64,000 nucleotides of DNA from Paractinoplanes deccanensis. Its GTDB lineage: Bacteria; Actinomycetota; Actinomycetes; Mycobacteriales; Micromonosporaceae. The translations under genes and the position numbers were made by a program. The stretch is taken from positions 1 to 64,000 of the forward strand of contig NZ_BOMI01000185.1 of the NCBI RefSeq assembly GCF_016862115.1, given 5' to 3'. Positions within the stretch are counted from its first letter, which is position 1. Each line of letters starts with the position of its first letter. Positions 1 to 7,928 of the stretch are shown piece by piece. The notes under the pieces are model-generated. The model did not search any database, was not told where the DNA came from, and saw only the letters and a program-made list of their open reading frames with translations.

Positions 1-164
1 GGGCGGGCTTGGTGGTGGGGCTCGGCTATGGATGTCTTGTGGGCCGGGCTTTGGCTCGGCCGAGCGGGTGGGCTTCGCGGCGTCTTCGGGGCGGGGCGTT
101 ATTCGGTCGGGTCGGCGTCTTCTCAGCGGGTCGGGGTGGGGCCTGGTCGGCGCGGCGTCTTTCA

Positions 165-500
165 GCGGGTCGGGTGCCTTGCGGTTGGGATGGCGCGGTG
201 TCTGCCGGGCGGGGTCGGGACGGTGCCTTGCGGTTGGGGCGGCGTGGTGTCTGCCGGGCGGGTGTGGCGGCGTCTTCCGGGCCGGGACGGCGCGGTGTCT
301 GCCGGGCGGGTCGGGACGGTGCCTTGCGGTTGGGGCGGCGTGGTGCCTGCCGGGCGGGTTGAGGCGGCGTCTTCCGGCCGGGACGGCGCGGCGTTTTTCA
401 GCGGGTCGGGACGGTGCCTTGCGGTTGGGGCGACGCAGTGCCCGCCGGGCGGGTTGAGGCGGCCCCTTCCGATCGAGACGGCGCGGCGCCTGCCCGGCGG
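165..500. repeat. Degenerate repeat tract, about 96-bp period with 48-bp half units
   Basis: A GC-rich tract repeats a block containing GGACGGTGCCTTGCGGTTGG. Blocks start near 169 (variant), 214, 310 and 405, so the main period is 95-96 bp. A related half-unit (GGACGGCGCGGTGTCTGCC) alternates, giving a 48-bp sub-period. Both 96 and 48 are multiples of three, and on the minus strand the tract supplies the last ~35 residues of the membrane protein ending at 398, so it looks like an expanded coding tail. A short insertion (TTTTTCA at 394-400) places the stop codon inside the array, leaving the repeats below 398 untranslated. Confidence 0.75.
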
Positions 501-832
501 GTCGGGGTGGTGCCGTTCGGGCGGGCCAGGGCGACTGCGAAACCCAGAGCGGTGAGGGCGCCGGCGAGGCTGGGGAGGCCCAGCTCCGAGCGCACGGCAT
601 AGGAAGCCACCGAGGTGGCGAGCACACCAGTGGTGTAGGCGAAGGCGATCGGCAACGCGGCGGCGGCGTGCCGGGCGGGCAGTGCGGCGGCGACGGCCAG
701 GGCGGCGATCAGGATGAGGTCGGGCACGAGGAAGAGGTTGTCCGCGTGCCAGGAGTCGTGCAGGAAGAGGAAGACGAAGGTCAGGACGCTCAGAACGGCC
801 GCGGCGAGGCGGCCCAGGGTCAGGAGACGCAT
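398..832 (-). CDS. Small four-helix membrane protein with repeat-derived tail
   Basis: A 144-residue protein with four predicted membrane helices (about residues 8-25, 32-52, 56-78 and 88-104). The tail (106-144) is rich in Pro, Ala, Thr and Arg and is encoded by the repeat tract that continues past the stop codon. I do not recognise the family, and no catalytic motif is visible. The ATG abuts the first of three palindromes shared with the divergent TetR gene, so that regulator very likely controls it. That arrangement is typical of small membrane proteins or exporters controlled by a dedicated repressor. No Shine-Dalgarno sequence is visible. Confidence 0.7.
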   Translation of the reverse strand: MRLLTLGRLAAAVLSVLTFVFLFLHDSWHADNLFLVPDLILIAALAVAAALPARHAAAALPIAFAYTTGVLATSVASYAVRSELGLPSLAGALTALGFAVALARPNGTTPTRRAGAAPSRSEGAASTRPAGTASPQPQGTVPTR

Positions 833-908
833 GTCTACACCGTAGACGGGGATGTCTACGGTGTAGATAGGTTGTGCGTCATGTGCAAAGTGCGTCTACG
901 GCGTAGAC
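833..908. promoter_or_regulatory. Three TetR-type operators between divergent genes
   Basis: Three copies of a 15-bp palindrome with invariant core TCTAC-N3-GTAGA: GTCTACACCGTAGAC (833-847), GTCTACGGTGTAGAT (854-868) and GTCTACGGCGTAGAC (894-908). Site 2 is the exact reverse complement of site 1 over the 13-bp core. Site 1 touches the start codon of the membrane protein. Site 3 contains a TAGACT -10-like box (904-909) eight bases before the TetR GTG. Binding by the adjacent TetR protein would therefore repress both genes. Confidence 0.85.
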
Positions 909-917
909 TTCGCGGTC

Positions 918-1550
918 GTGGCATTGACTCCGGCGGTGATCGCGGCGGCTACCCTCGCGCTGGGGGATCGCGAAGGGCCGGGTGCGATGTCGATGCGCCG
1001 GATCGCGGCCGATCTGGGGTGTGACCCGATGGCGATCTATCGGCACTTTCCGAACAGGCAGGCGCTGCTGGACGCGGTCGCCGACCTCGCGGTGCAAGAG
1101 GTGGCGGTGCCCGCGGGCGAGAAGCCGTGGGACGAGCGCGTCCGGGCGGTGCTCACCGACGTGCGGGCGGCCGCCCTGCGGCATCCCGGCATCGCCGGGC
1201 ACATTGCCTCCCGGCCGCCGCTCGGGTCGGCGGGGCAGAAGCTCGCCGCGGTCATCACGGGGGCTCTGGCGGAGGCAGGTCTGGCGCCCGGCGACGTGCT
1301 GAAGGCGTCGCAGGCGCTGGTCGCCTACTCGGCGGCCGGGCTGCGGATGGCTGTGGAGGCGGGGGCGCCGGACGAGCGGTGGCGACAGGTCAACGAGGCG
1401 CTGGAGGGCGAGACGCCGGTCGTGGGGTCGGCCGAGCAGTTCGAGTACGGCCTGCGGCTGCTCCTCAACGGCATCCGCCTGGAGGCCCACCCCGGCGAGG
1501 CGTCACGCACGGCTGGTGCCTACAGCGGCCAGGACCGGAGCTGCTCGTAG
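918..1550 (+). CDS. TetR-family transcriptional regulator
   Basis: A 210-residue TetR-type repressor. The helix-turn-helix lies at about residues 26-46 (MRRIAADLGCDPMAIYRHF), followed by an all-helical ligand-binding half of the TetR_C type. It is divergent from the small membrane protein, and three palindromes fill the space between them, so autoregulation and control of the neighbour are likely. The GTG start has no Shine-Dalgarno sequence but sits eight bases after a TAGACT -10-like box, suggesting a leaderless mRNA. The 3' end overlaps the convergent RNA ligase gene by 31 bp. The ligand is unknown. Confidence 0.85.
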   Translation: MALTPAVIAAATLALGDREGPGAMSMRRIAADLGCDPMAIYRHFPNRQALLDAVADLAVQEVAVPAGEKPWDERVRAVLTDVRAAALRHPGIAGHIASRPPLGSAGQKLAAVITGALAEAGLAPGDVLKASQALVAYSAAGLRMAVEAGAPDERWRQVNEALEGETPVVGSAEQFEYGLRLLLNGIRLEAHPGEASRTAGAYSGQDRSCS

Positions 1551-2002
1551 CGGTTGTTGTGGCTCAGGACCAGGGCGAAATCGGTCACCTGCCACGGGTC
1601 GCCCGCGTAGTTGGCCGCGGCCTTTCGGATGGCGTTGTCGGCGTGGTACGAGACGGTCAGGTGGGGGTGGAAGGGGCGGTCGTCGAGCGTGTAACCGCCG
1701 CCGGCCAGGGCCGAGCGAATCCCTGCGTGCAGGGCTGTGAGCTTGTCCAGGTCGCCGTCGACGCCGATCCACGTGGCGGCGCCGAAGCGGCCGCTGCCCT
1801 GCAGGCGCAGGGCGAACGGGCCGGGGGAAGGGACCGCGCCGAGGATGGCGGCGACCGGCTCCGGTGACGGGACGTCGCCCAGGAAGGCCAGCGTGATGTG
1901 CCACTTCGCGGTCGGGGTGACCCGCTCGCCGGGCGGCAGGAAGCGCCGGAGATGGGACAGCTCGCCGGGCGGGGGAAAGACCGCGACGAAGAGACGGTTC
2001 AG
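1520..2002 (-). CDS. thpR: RNA 2',3'-cyclic phosphodiesterase (2H family)
   Basis: A 160-residue 2H phosphoesterase (old name 2'-5' RNA ligase). Both signature motifs are present: HITL at residues 35-38 and HLTV at 114-117, the paired HxTx motifs that form the active site. The family hydrolyses 2',3'-cyclic phosphate ends on RNA. The reading frame holds no ATG, GTG or TTG in a plausible place: homology begins right after sepH ends, and the first usable codon is a CTG whose last two bases belong to the sepH TGA stop (CTGA). A rare CTG start coupled to sepH translation is therefore proposed. The product is slightly shorter than the usual 175-190 residues. Confidence 0.8.
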   Translation of the reverse strand: MNRLFVAVFPPPGELSHLRRFLPPGERVTPTAKWHITLAFLGDVPSPEPVAAILGAVPSPGPFALRLQGSGRFGAATWIGVDGDLDKLTALHAGIRSALAGGGYTLDDRPFHPHLTVSYHADNAIRKAAANYAGDPWQVTDFALVLSHNNRYEQLRSWPL

Positions 2003-3087
2003 GACGACTCGCGGGCTGCGGGCCCGCCGCCGAAGAGGACGTCGTCCCAGCTCGGGAGGCGCTTGCGGGGCTTGGCCTCGTCGCCCTCGGTGGAGGCTTG
2101 CTGGCCGCTGCCCTGGCCCACCGTGCGCCGGGGGCGCAGGACGGCGAGCGACGGCACGGCCGGCACCTCCTTGGGCAGGTCGCTGTCCTCGTCGAAGGCC
2201 GAGCCGGAACCGCCGCCGAGCAGGGCCGCGGCGCCGCCGGCGACCGGGCGGCGCTGCTCGGCCGGGCCGGCGTCGAGGCTGCGGCCGCCGGGCGTCTGGC
2301 CGAGCGGGCGGTCGAGCGAGGCGAGCAGGGCGTCGCGGCCGGCGCGGATCGGGTCGCGGGCCGGGCGCTGCGCGGGTGTCTCGGCGGCGGGCAGGCCGTG
2401 GCCGCCGCGGGCCGGCTCGGTGGAGCGGGCCGGGCCGGGCAGGCCGTGGCCACCCCGCTCGGTGAAGGCGCGCTCGGGCGCGGGCTCCTGGCCCAGGATC
2501 TGGGTGGGGCGCTCGGCGCAGAGGTAGTTGGCCATGTCGTCGTGGGGCGAGACGACCTGGCGGCCCTTGTCGAGGTCCCAGATGGCCTGGGCGGTCGCCT
2601 TGCCGGACGGCCAGGTGGCGACGATGCGCCACGTGCCGTCCTCGCGCCGGAACGCGTCCCACGAGATCTTTTCGGTGTCGATGCCGTGCTGGGCGAGGCG
2701 GCTGTCGACCACCTCGGCGAGCGGAGCGCCGGAATCGGACGTCTTGAGCCTGGTGCGCCGCGCGTGCTGCGCCAGCATGGCGCGCTCCTGGAGCACCGGG
2801 CCCGCGTAGCGCAGGACGCGGTCGACGGGCACACCGGCGATGCGGGCGACGTCCTCGGCGGACTCGCCGGATCGGATGCGCGCCTGGATGTCACGCGGCG
2901 ACAGCGACGGCTGCGCCTCAGGCGCCATCACCGCCACGGCCGTGCCGGCGGGGGCGGCGTGCCCCTCGTGGGTGAGTGCCCCGTGGACCCGGTCGTCGAT
3001 GGGGAGAGCCAGGAGCCGGCCGACCTCGTCGGCGAGCACCATGGCCTGACCGTCCTCGGAGAGGGCGACGAAGCGTACCGGCCGCAT
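1999..3087 (-). CDS. sepH: Septation protein SepH
   Basis: A 362-residue SepH-type protein (DUF3071). The N-terminal domain (about 1-170) begins MRPVRFVALSEDG and holds a helix-turn-helix near 74-94 (GESAEDVARIAGVPVDRVL) and a conserved WRIVATWPSGKATAQAIWDL stretch. The rest is a low-complexity Pro/Ala/Arg linker with a basic, poorly conserved end. In Streptomyces and mycobacteria SepH binds FtsZ and promotes its assembly during septation; that role is taken from the family. It is co-transcribed with, and overlaps by 4 bp, the downstream thpR. The gene is a good marker of the actinobacterial lineage. Confidence 0.93.
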   Translation of the reverse strand: MRPVRFVALSEDGQAMVLADEVGRLLALPIDDRVHGALTHEGHAAPAGTAVAVMAPEAQPSLSPRDIQARIRSGESAEDVARIAGVPVDRVLRYAGPVLQERAMLAQHARRTRLKTSDSGAPLAEVVDSRLAQHGIDTEKISWDAFRREDGTWRIVATWPSGKATAQAIWDLDKGRQVVSPHDDMANYLCAERPTQILGQEPAPERAFTERGGHGLPGPARSTEPARGGHGLPAAETPAQRPARDPIRAGRDALLASLDRPLGQTPGGRSLDAGPAEQRRPVAGGAAALLGGGSGSAFDEDSDLPKEVPAVPSLAVLRPRRTVGQGSGQQASTEGDEAKPRKRLPSWDDVLFGGGPAARESS

Positions 3088-3319
3088 GCGTTGCCTCCGT
3101 CCCGTCGCGTTGGCCCGTGCTCCCGAGACTCAGCCACCCGGGCGCGTTTCGGAACACGGTACGCTCCTTGGTCACTCGATGGGGGTAAGCCACGCCGGGC
3201 AACTTCGCTGAGCTGCGATGATCATGAAAAACCCCATGCCGTACGCGGCGCCGAGTGACCAAAAGCACTGACGTCCCACCGTGCCTCACGGCATGGTCAC
3301 CCGCAACTCGGTACCCGGA

Positions 3320-3748
3320 TCATCCACTGCCGACGCACGTTCGCTCCAGCCGCGCGCGGGCCGTCTCGACGTCGGTCAGGTAGCGCGGCTCGGCGGTCCT
3401 GCTGTCGAGCCGCAGCCGCAGGTAGCCGACCGAGACGATCACGGCCTCCATCGGCTCGCGTACGTCGGCGGACGCGGCCGTGCGCAGCGCGACCAGCCGA
3501 TCCTGCGCGCGGCGCAGCTCGGCTCGGTCGGACCGGGTCAGCGCCGTGACGTCGTCGCCGTGGGTGAGCCGGGCCAGCGAGCGGACCGTCTCGGCGGCGT
3601 CGCGGCAGGCGCCCGGCGCGAACCGCTCCACCGCGGGCAGGACGAGCCGCCGCTCCGGCGGCCAGACGTGCCGCGCGATCACGGCGGCGGCGCCGATCAG
3701 GACGGCCGAGGCCAGCACGGCGGCAGCCACGAGCAGGGGACGCTTCAC
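3320..3748 (-). CDS. Small membrane-anchored hypothetical protein
   Basis: A 142-residue protein with one N-terminal hydrophobic segment (about residues 5-26) and a helical, Arg/Glu-rich exported domain containing two cysteines (in GACRDAAE and near the C-terminus, RTCVGSG). It is likely anchored with the soluble part outside. I do not recognise the family. A GTG start follows AAGGAG. It lies 60 bp downstream of the DUF4331 gene on the same strand, separated by a strong hairpin, so it may belong to that operon at reduced expression. Confidence 0.65.
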   Translation of the reverse strand: MKRPLLVAAAVLASAVLIGAAAVIARHVWPPERRLVLPAVERFAPGACRDAAETVRSLARLTHGDDVTALTRSDRAELRRAQDRLVALRTAASADVREPMEAVIVSVGYLRLRLDSRTAEPRYLTDVETARARLERTCVGSG

Positions 3749-3762
3749 GACATGCTCCTTTC

Positions 3763-3790
3763 CGGGGCGCCGCGCGAGCGCGGCGCCCCG
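3763..3790 (-). terminator. Strong hairpin between DUF4331 gene and downstream gene
   Basis: Arms CGGGGCGCCGCGC (3763-3775) and GCGCGGCGCCCCG (3778-3790) are perfectly complementary. In practice this is a 12-bp stem with a CGAG loop. It begins 18 bp after the DUF4331 stop codon and ends just before the Shine-Dalgarno sequence of the next gene. With no U-run it may act as a partial terminator or as a 3'-end stabiliser that uncouples the two genes. Confidence 0.7.
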
Positions 3791-3808
3791 AGAGATCCGG
3801 CTACGAGG

Positions 3809-5218
3809 TCAGTTCTGGTTCACCGCGACGACGTTCGGCAGCGCCACGTAGGGGAAGCGCTGACGGAACGGCAGCGCGTTGGCGTCCACCGCGTCGCCGA
3901 GCCCGTCGACCGCCGCGGGGTGGTTGGGCAGCAGCACGCCCTCGGCCACCCGCAGGGTCACGTCGGTGACGTCGTCGGCGAGCCGGCGCCCGTTCGGGAA
4001 TCCGGCGTTGTCACCGCCGAGCACGCCGAGGCGGTTCGGTGTCGCCGCCGGCGCGATCGACATGTTCAGCCGCAGCTGCTCGCTCGGCACGAACTTGGCC
4101 GGGTCGACGTCCTTGTTGAGCCGCTGCGAGTTGAGATCCACCGCGACCGGCCCGCAGGCCTTGCAGACGCCGGTGAGGAACACCTCGACGAGGTCCTGGC
4201 GGGGCGTGGCCGGCGCCGGGATCTTGTAGATGTCCTGGATCCGGCGGGGCACCTCCGGGTTGGTCACGAACGGCAGGAACTTCGCGTCGTTCTGCGGAGC
4301 CGTCGCGTTGAACTCGTCCTTGCGGCCGACCGGGATGACGACCTCGTTGACCAGCGGCATGCCGAGCCGGGACACCTGCTGCCAGCCGCCGTACCGGTTG
4401 CGGTTGTTCTGGGTGTCGACGACCTCGATGCGCTGCCGCGACGTGGTGGACCAGACGCCGACGACGGGGTTGCGGGTGGCGTCGCCCTTGAGGGCCAGCA
4501 CGCTCTTGGGTACCTGGATGGCGAGCGTGTTGGTGTTGTAGCCGCGGACGGTGTCCTGCCCGACCTCGGAGAAGTCCCCGCCGTAGAACGAGTCGAAGAT
4601 CCGCAGGTCCAGGAAGAACGGGTCGTCCGCCTGCCCGGCGAAGGTGCGGCCGCCGCCCGGCAGGCCGACGATCGCCGAGTCGGCGAGTTGCTGGTAGTTC
4701 GGCATCGACGCCGGGCCGACCCGGGACGGGGCGACCCTGCCGTTGTTCACCAGCACGGTGCTGCCGGACGCCGTGATCGCCTCCAGCTTGTAGGTCTGGA
4801 GGTAGTTGAGATCGGGATCGTCCAGCGAGGTGACCACGCCGGTGTTGTAGAGGAACGTGTTCTTGCTGCGGTAGTTGTCGTTGAAGGTCCACCGGTAGAT
4901 CAGGTCGGCGCGGGCGTCGCCGTCGTTGTCGATGTTGATGTCGTACGCCGCGTCGGAGGCGAACGGGTAGAAGTTGGGCCCGCCGTTGGGCTCCTCGAAC
5001 GGCACCCAGTTCGCGATCATCGTGACGGTGCTCGGCGAATCGGGGCTGACGAAGGCGTACACGTCGGTGTTGTCGAGTTGAGGCTCACCCGCGACCAGCG
5101 GGGCCTCCCGGTGGCTGGACGCCTGCGAGATCGCCGGCGCCAGAGACGCCACGCAGGCCGCCGCGGTGAGGGCCGCCGCGACGCCCAGCACCGGTCTGCG
5201 ACTTGGACGTTGGAGCAT
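3809..5218 (-). CDS. Secreted DUF4331-family protein
   Basis: A 469-residue secreted protein of the DUF4331 family. A signal peptide covers about residues 1-32, ending near ISQASS, followed at once by the hallmark SSHREAPL stretch and later NTDVYAFVSPDSP, DINIDNDGDARADL and other acidic loops. The function of the family is not established. The ATG at 5218 follows AAGGGGG, and the signal peptide starts right there, so longer readings upstream are rejected. It is divergent from a TPR protein, a pairing I recall from other actinomycetes, which suggests joint work at the cell surface. Confidence 0.85.
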   Translation of the reverse strand: MLQRPSRRPVLGVAAALTAAACVASLAPAISQASSHREAPLVAGEPQLDNTDVYAFVSPDSPSTVTMIANWVPFEEPNGGPNFYPFASDAAYDINIDNDGDARADLIYRWTFNDNYRSKNTFLYNTGVVTSLDDPDLNYLQTYKLEAITASGSTVLVNNGRVAPSRVGPASMPNYQQLADSAIVGLPGGGRTFAGQADDPFFLDLRIFDSFYGGDFSEVGQDTVRGYNTNTLAIQVPKSVLALKGDATRNPVVGVWSTTSRQRIEVVDTQNNRNRYGGWQQVSRLGMPLVNEVVIPVGRKDEFNATAPQNDAKFLPFVTNPEVPRRIQDIYKIPAPATPRQDLVEVFLTGVCKACGPVAVDLNSQRLNKDVDPAKFVPSEQLRLNMSIAPAATPNRLGVLGGDNAGFPNGRRLADDVTDVTLRVAEGVLLPNHPAAVDGLGDAVDANALPFRQRFPYVALPNVVAVNQN

Positions 5219-5399
5219 GTGGTTTTCCCCCTTCACGTGCCGGTGCGGCCCGGACTGGGCCACGGGGGTCCGGCAGGGGTGATTCGCATCGGGGCGCGGC
5301 GCGGACGAGTGCAGTCGACTACGTGACATCGAGGCATCCGGAGCGCGTCCGGCGACGAATCCCCTCATCGATGAGATCGGTCGGACTCGAGGAGGACAC

Positions 5400-6677
5400 A
5401 TGCGCCGCTTGGCGACGATCATCGCTGTCTCGGTGCTCGGGCTCGCGCTGGTGATAGCGGCCGGCGCCCTGCTCGCACCGTGGGACCGGGAGCCGGCGAG
5501 CTCCGGTGCGGCGGCACGGGCGACCGACCCGGTCACCGCCGCGGAACGCCGGCTCGAGCGCCTGCCGGACGACTGGAAGACGTGGGCGGAGCTGGGCATG
5601 GCGTACGTGCAGCGGGCCCGCACCACGGGGGAGTCGGCCGACTACGTGCGGGCCCGGCGTGCGCTCGACCGGTCGCTGGCGATCCGGCCGCGCGACAACG
5701 CGTTCGCGCTGACCGGGCAGGGCGCGCTCGCCGCCGCGCTGCACGACTTCCCGGCCGCCCTGCGGCACGGCCGGGCCGCGCTCGCGATGGATCCGTACCG
5801 GGCGGCCGCCCTCGGCGTGGTCGTCGACGCCCTGATCGAGCTGGGGCGCTACGACGAGGCGTTCCCCACGGTGCAGCGGATGGTGGACCTGTGCCCGGAC
5901 GCCGCCTCGTACGCGCGGGCCTCGTACGCCTGGGAGCTGCGCGGCGACATCGGCCGCGCCACCGACGCGATGCGCCGCGCCCTCGACGCCGCCCCCGACG
6001 CGGCGGACGGCGCGTTCGCCCGGTTGCATCTGGGGCAGCTCGCCGCCGGGACCGGCGACCTGGACACCGCGGCGGAGCACTTCACCGAGGGCCTGCGGCT
6101 GCTGCCCGGCCATCCGCCGCTGCGGGCGGGATTGGCGCGGGTGCGTGCCGCCCGCGGTGACACGGCGGGCGCCATCGCCGACTTCCGCGCGATCCTGACG
6201 ACGACGCTGGAGCCGGCGTACGTGGCCGAGCTCGGCGACCTGCTGATCGCCTCCGGCCGGCCGGCGGAGGGCGCGCGCGAGCACGCCCGGGCCCGGCAGG
6301 CCTGGGCGGACGAGGCGGCGAACGGCCACCCGCCGGAGCCGGAGCCGGTGCTCTTCGCCGTCGACCAGCGGGAGCCGATCGCGCTGGACGCGGCCCGCCG
6401 CCTCTACGACCGCCAGCCCGGCATCGCCGCCGCTGACGCGCTGGCCTGGGCCCTACGCGGCGCCGGCAGGCCGAGCGAGGCGCTGCGGCATGCCGACGAG
6501 GCGCTGAGGCTGGGCACGCGCAGCCCGCTCGGCCACTACCACCGCGGGATGATCCTCGCCGACCTGGGAAGACGCGACGCCGCCCGGGCCGAGCTGAGCA
6601 CGGCGCTGCGCCTCGACCCGCACTTCTCGGTGCGCCACGTGCCCCTGGCCCGCGCGGCCCTGGCTCGGCTCGGCTAA
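5400..6677 (+). CDS. Membrane-anchored tetratricopeptide-repeat protein
   Basis: A 425-residue protein with an N-terminal membrane anchor or uncleaved signal (about residues 5-27) followed by TPR-like helical repeats from about residue 45 to the end, for example around DWKTWAELGMAYVQRA and LGHYHRGMILADLGRR. TPR arrays mediate protein-protein contacts, here probably outside the membrane. The start is clear: GAGGAGG lies 5 bp before the ATG. It is divergent from the DUF4331 gene (181 bp between starts), where a CTCATCGATGAG palindrome (5364-5375) could be an operator. Its stop codon lies in the first copy of a 19-bp repeat array. Confidence 0.82.
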   Translation: MRRLATIIAVSVLGLALVIAAGALLAPWDREPASSGAAARATDPVTAAERRLERLPDDWKTWAELGMAYVQRARTTGESADYVRARRALDRSLAIRPRDNAFALTGQGALAAALHDFPAALRHGRAALAMDPYRAAALGVVVDALIELGRYDEAFPTVQRMVDLCPDAASYARASYAWELRGDIGRATDAMRRALDAAPDAADGAFARLHLGQLAAGTGDLDTAAEHFTEGLRLLPGHPPLRAGLARVRAARGDTAGAIADFRAILTTTLEPAYVAELGDLLIASGRPAEGAREHARARQAWADEAANGHPPEPEPVLFAVDQREPIALDAARRLYDRQPGIAAADALAWALRGAGRPSEALRHADEALRLGTRSPLGHYHRGMILADLGRRDAARAELSTALRLDPHFSVRHVPLARAALARLG

Positions 6678-6809
6678 AGCCGCTCGGCTCGGCTAAAGTC
6701 GCTCGGCTCGGCTAAAGCCGCTCGGCTCGGCTAAAGCCGCCCGGCTCGGCCAGAGCGCCCGGCTCGGCTGAAGCCGCCCGGCTCGGCTGAAGCCGCCCGG
6801 CTAGAGCCG
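6664..6809. repeat. Array of 19-bp hairpin repeats spanning two convergent gene ends
   Basis: About 7.5 tandem units of consensus CTCGGCTCGGCTAAAGCCG start at 6664, 6683, 6702, 6721, 6740 (18 bp), 6758, 6777 and 6796 (partial). Each good unit contains the self-complementary core CGGCTAAAGCCG, a miniature hairpin. The first unit holds the TPR gene stop codon (TAA, 6675-6677) and the last encodes the final residues and stop of serC. The array is therefore the whole convergent intergenic region and may act as a bidirectional terminator. Confidence 0.88.
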
Positions 6810-7919
6810 CTCGACCACGTAGTCGATCGCGGCGGTCAGCGCGGCCACGTCGGAGGGCTCGACCGTCGGGTAGAGAGCGATGCGCAGCTGGTTGCGGCCC
6901 AGCTTGCGGTAGGGCTCGGTGTCGACGATGCCGTTCGCCCGCAGGATCTTGGCGAGCTGGGCGGCGTCGATCCGGTCGTCGAAGTCGATCGTGGCGACGG
7001 CGGCGGAGCGCAGGGCCGGGTCGGTGACGAAGGGGGTGGCGAAGGCGGACCGGTCGGCCCAGCCGTAGAGAGTGGCGGCGCTCTCGGCGCTGCGCTTGAC
7101 CGCCCAGGGCAGGCCGCCCTGCGCGTTCATCCAGTCGAGCTGCTCGGCGGCGAGGAAGACCGTGGCCAGCGCCGGCGTGTTGTAGGTCTGCTCGAGGCGG
7201 GACTGCTCGATCGCCGTCACCAGGTCGAGGAACTGCGGGATGTAGCGGCCGGTGGCCTTGATCTCGAAGGCGCGCTCGATGGCGGCCGGCGACATCAGGG
7301 CCATCCAGAGGCCGCCGTCGGAGCCGAGCGCCTTCTGCGGGGCGAGGTAGTAGACGTCGGTCTCGCGCAGGTCGACGTCGAGGCTGCCGCCGCCCGAGGT
7401 GGCGTCGGTGAGCAGGAGCGCGCCGGGGTCGGCGCCGGGGACGCGGCGGACCGGGACGGCCACGCCGGTCGACGTCTCGTTCTGCACCGAGGCGTACGCG
7501 TCGACGCCGCCCTCGGCCGTCAGGTAGGCCGCCTGGCCGCCGGGCGCCCGGTGCACCGTCGGCTCGCCGAGGAACGGCGCGTCGCTCACCGCCTTGGCGA
7601 ACTTGGCCCCGAACTCGCCGAACTCGGCGAACTGGGCGCGGTCGCGGATCAGGCCGAACGTGGCGACCTCCCAGAACGCGCTGGTGCCGCCGTTGGCGAT
7701 GACCACCTCGTAGCCGTCGGGGAGCGCGAAGAAGTCGGCGAGGCCGCGCCGCAGCCGGGCGACCTGGTCCTTGACCGTCTTTTGCCGGTGGGACGTGCCG
7801 AGGAACGTGCGGGACACCGCGGACAGCGACTCGACGCCCTCGGGGCGCACCTTGCTCGGACCGGAGCCGAAGCGCCCGTCGACCGGCTTGATCTCGTCTG
7901 GGATCCGGATGTCACTCAC
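6801..7919 (-). CDS. serC: Phosphoserine aminotransferase
   Basis: A 372-residue class-V aminotransferase of the actinobacterial SerC type. It converts 3-phosphohydroxypyruvate and glutamate to phosphoserine and 2-oxoglutarate in serine biosynthesis, using PLP. The start MSDIRIPDEIKPVDGRFGSG and the FGSGPSKVR substrate loop are characteristic. The PLP lysine is K196 in YYLAPQKALGSDGG. A GTG start lies 9 bp after the citA stop codon with little Shine-Dalgarno signal, so translation is probably coupled. The last codons lie within the hairpin repeat array. Confidence 0.95.
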   Translation of the reverse strand: MSDIRIPDEIKPVDGRFGSGPSKVRPEGVESLSAVSRTFLGTSHRQKTVKDQVARLRRGLADFFALPDGYEVVIANGGTSAFWEVATFGLIRDRAQFAEFGEFGAKFAKAVSDAPFLGEPTVHRAPGGQAAYLTAEGGVDAYASVQNETSTGVAVPVRRVPGADPGALLLTDATSGGGSLDVDLRETDVYYLAPQKALGSDGGLWMALMSPAAIERAFEIKATGRYIPQFLDLVTAIEQSRLEQTYNTPALATVFLAAEQLDWMNAQGGLPWAVKRSAESAATLYGWADRSAFATPFVTDPALRSAAVATIDFDDRIDAAQLAKILRANGIVDTEPYRKLGRNQLRIALYPTVEPSDVAALTAAIDYVVERL

Positions 7920-7928
7920 GGAGAGACA

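Noticed and set aside
9..602. Plus-strand ORFs across the first 600 bases
   Set aside because: All are readings of the GC-rich repeat tract without start signals; the minus-strand membrane protein explains the coding part.
3281..5326. A 681-residue plus-strand ORF antisense to the DUF4331 gene
   Set aside because: Arg/Gly/Val-rich composition without any domain; the minus-strand frame has a signal peptide and a recognised family.
6664..6809. CRISPR-like array
   Set aside because: Units are contiguous with no variable spacers; it is a tandem repeat.
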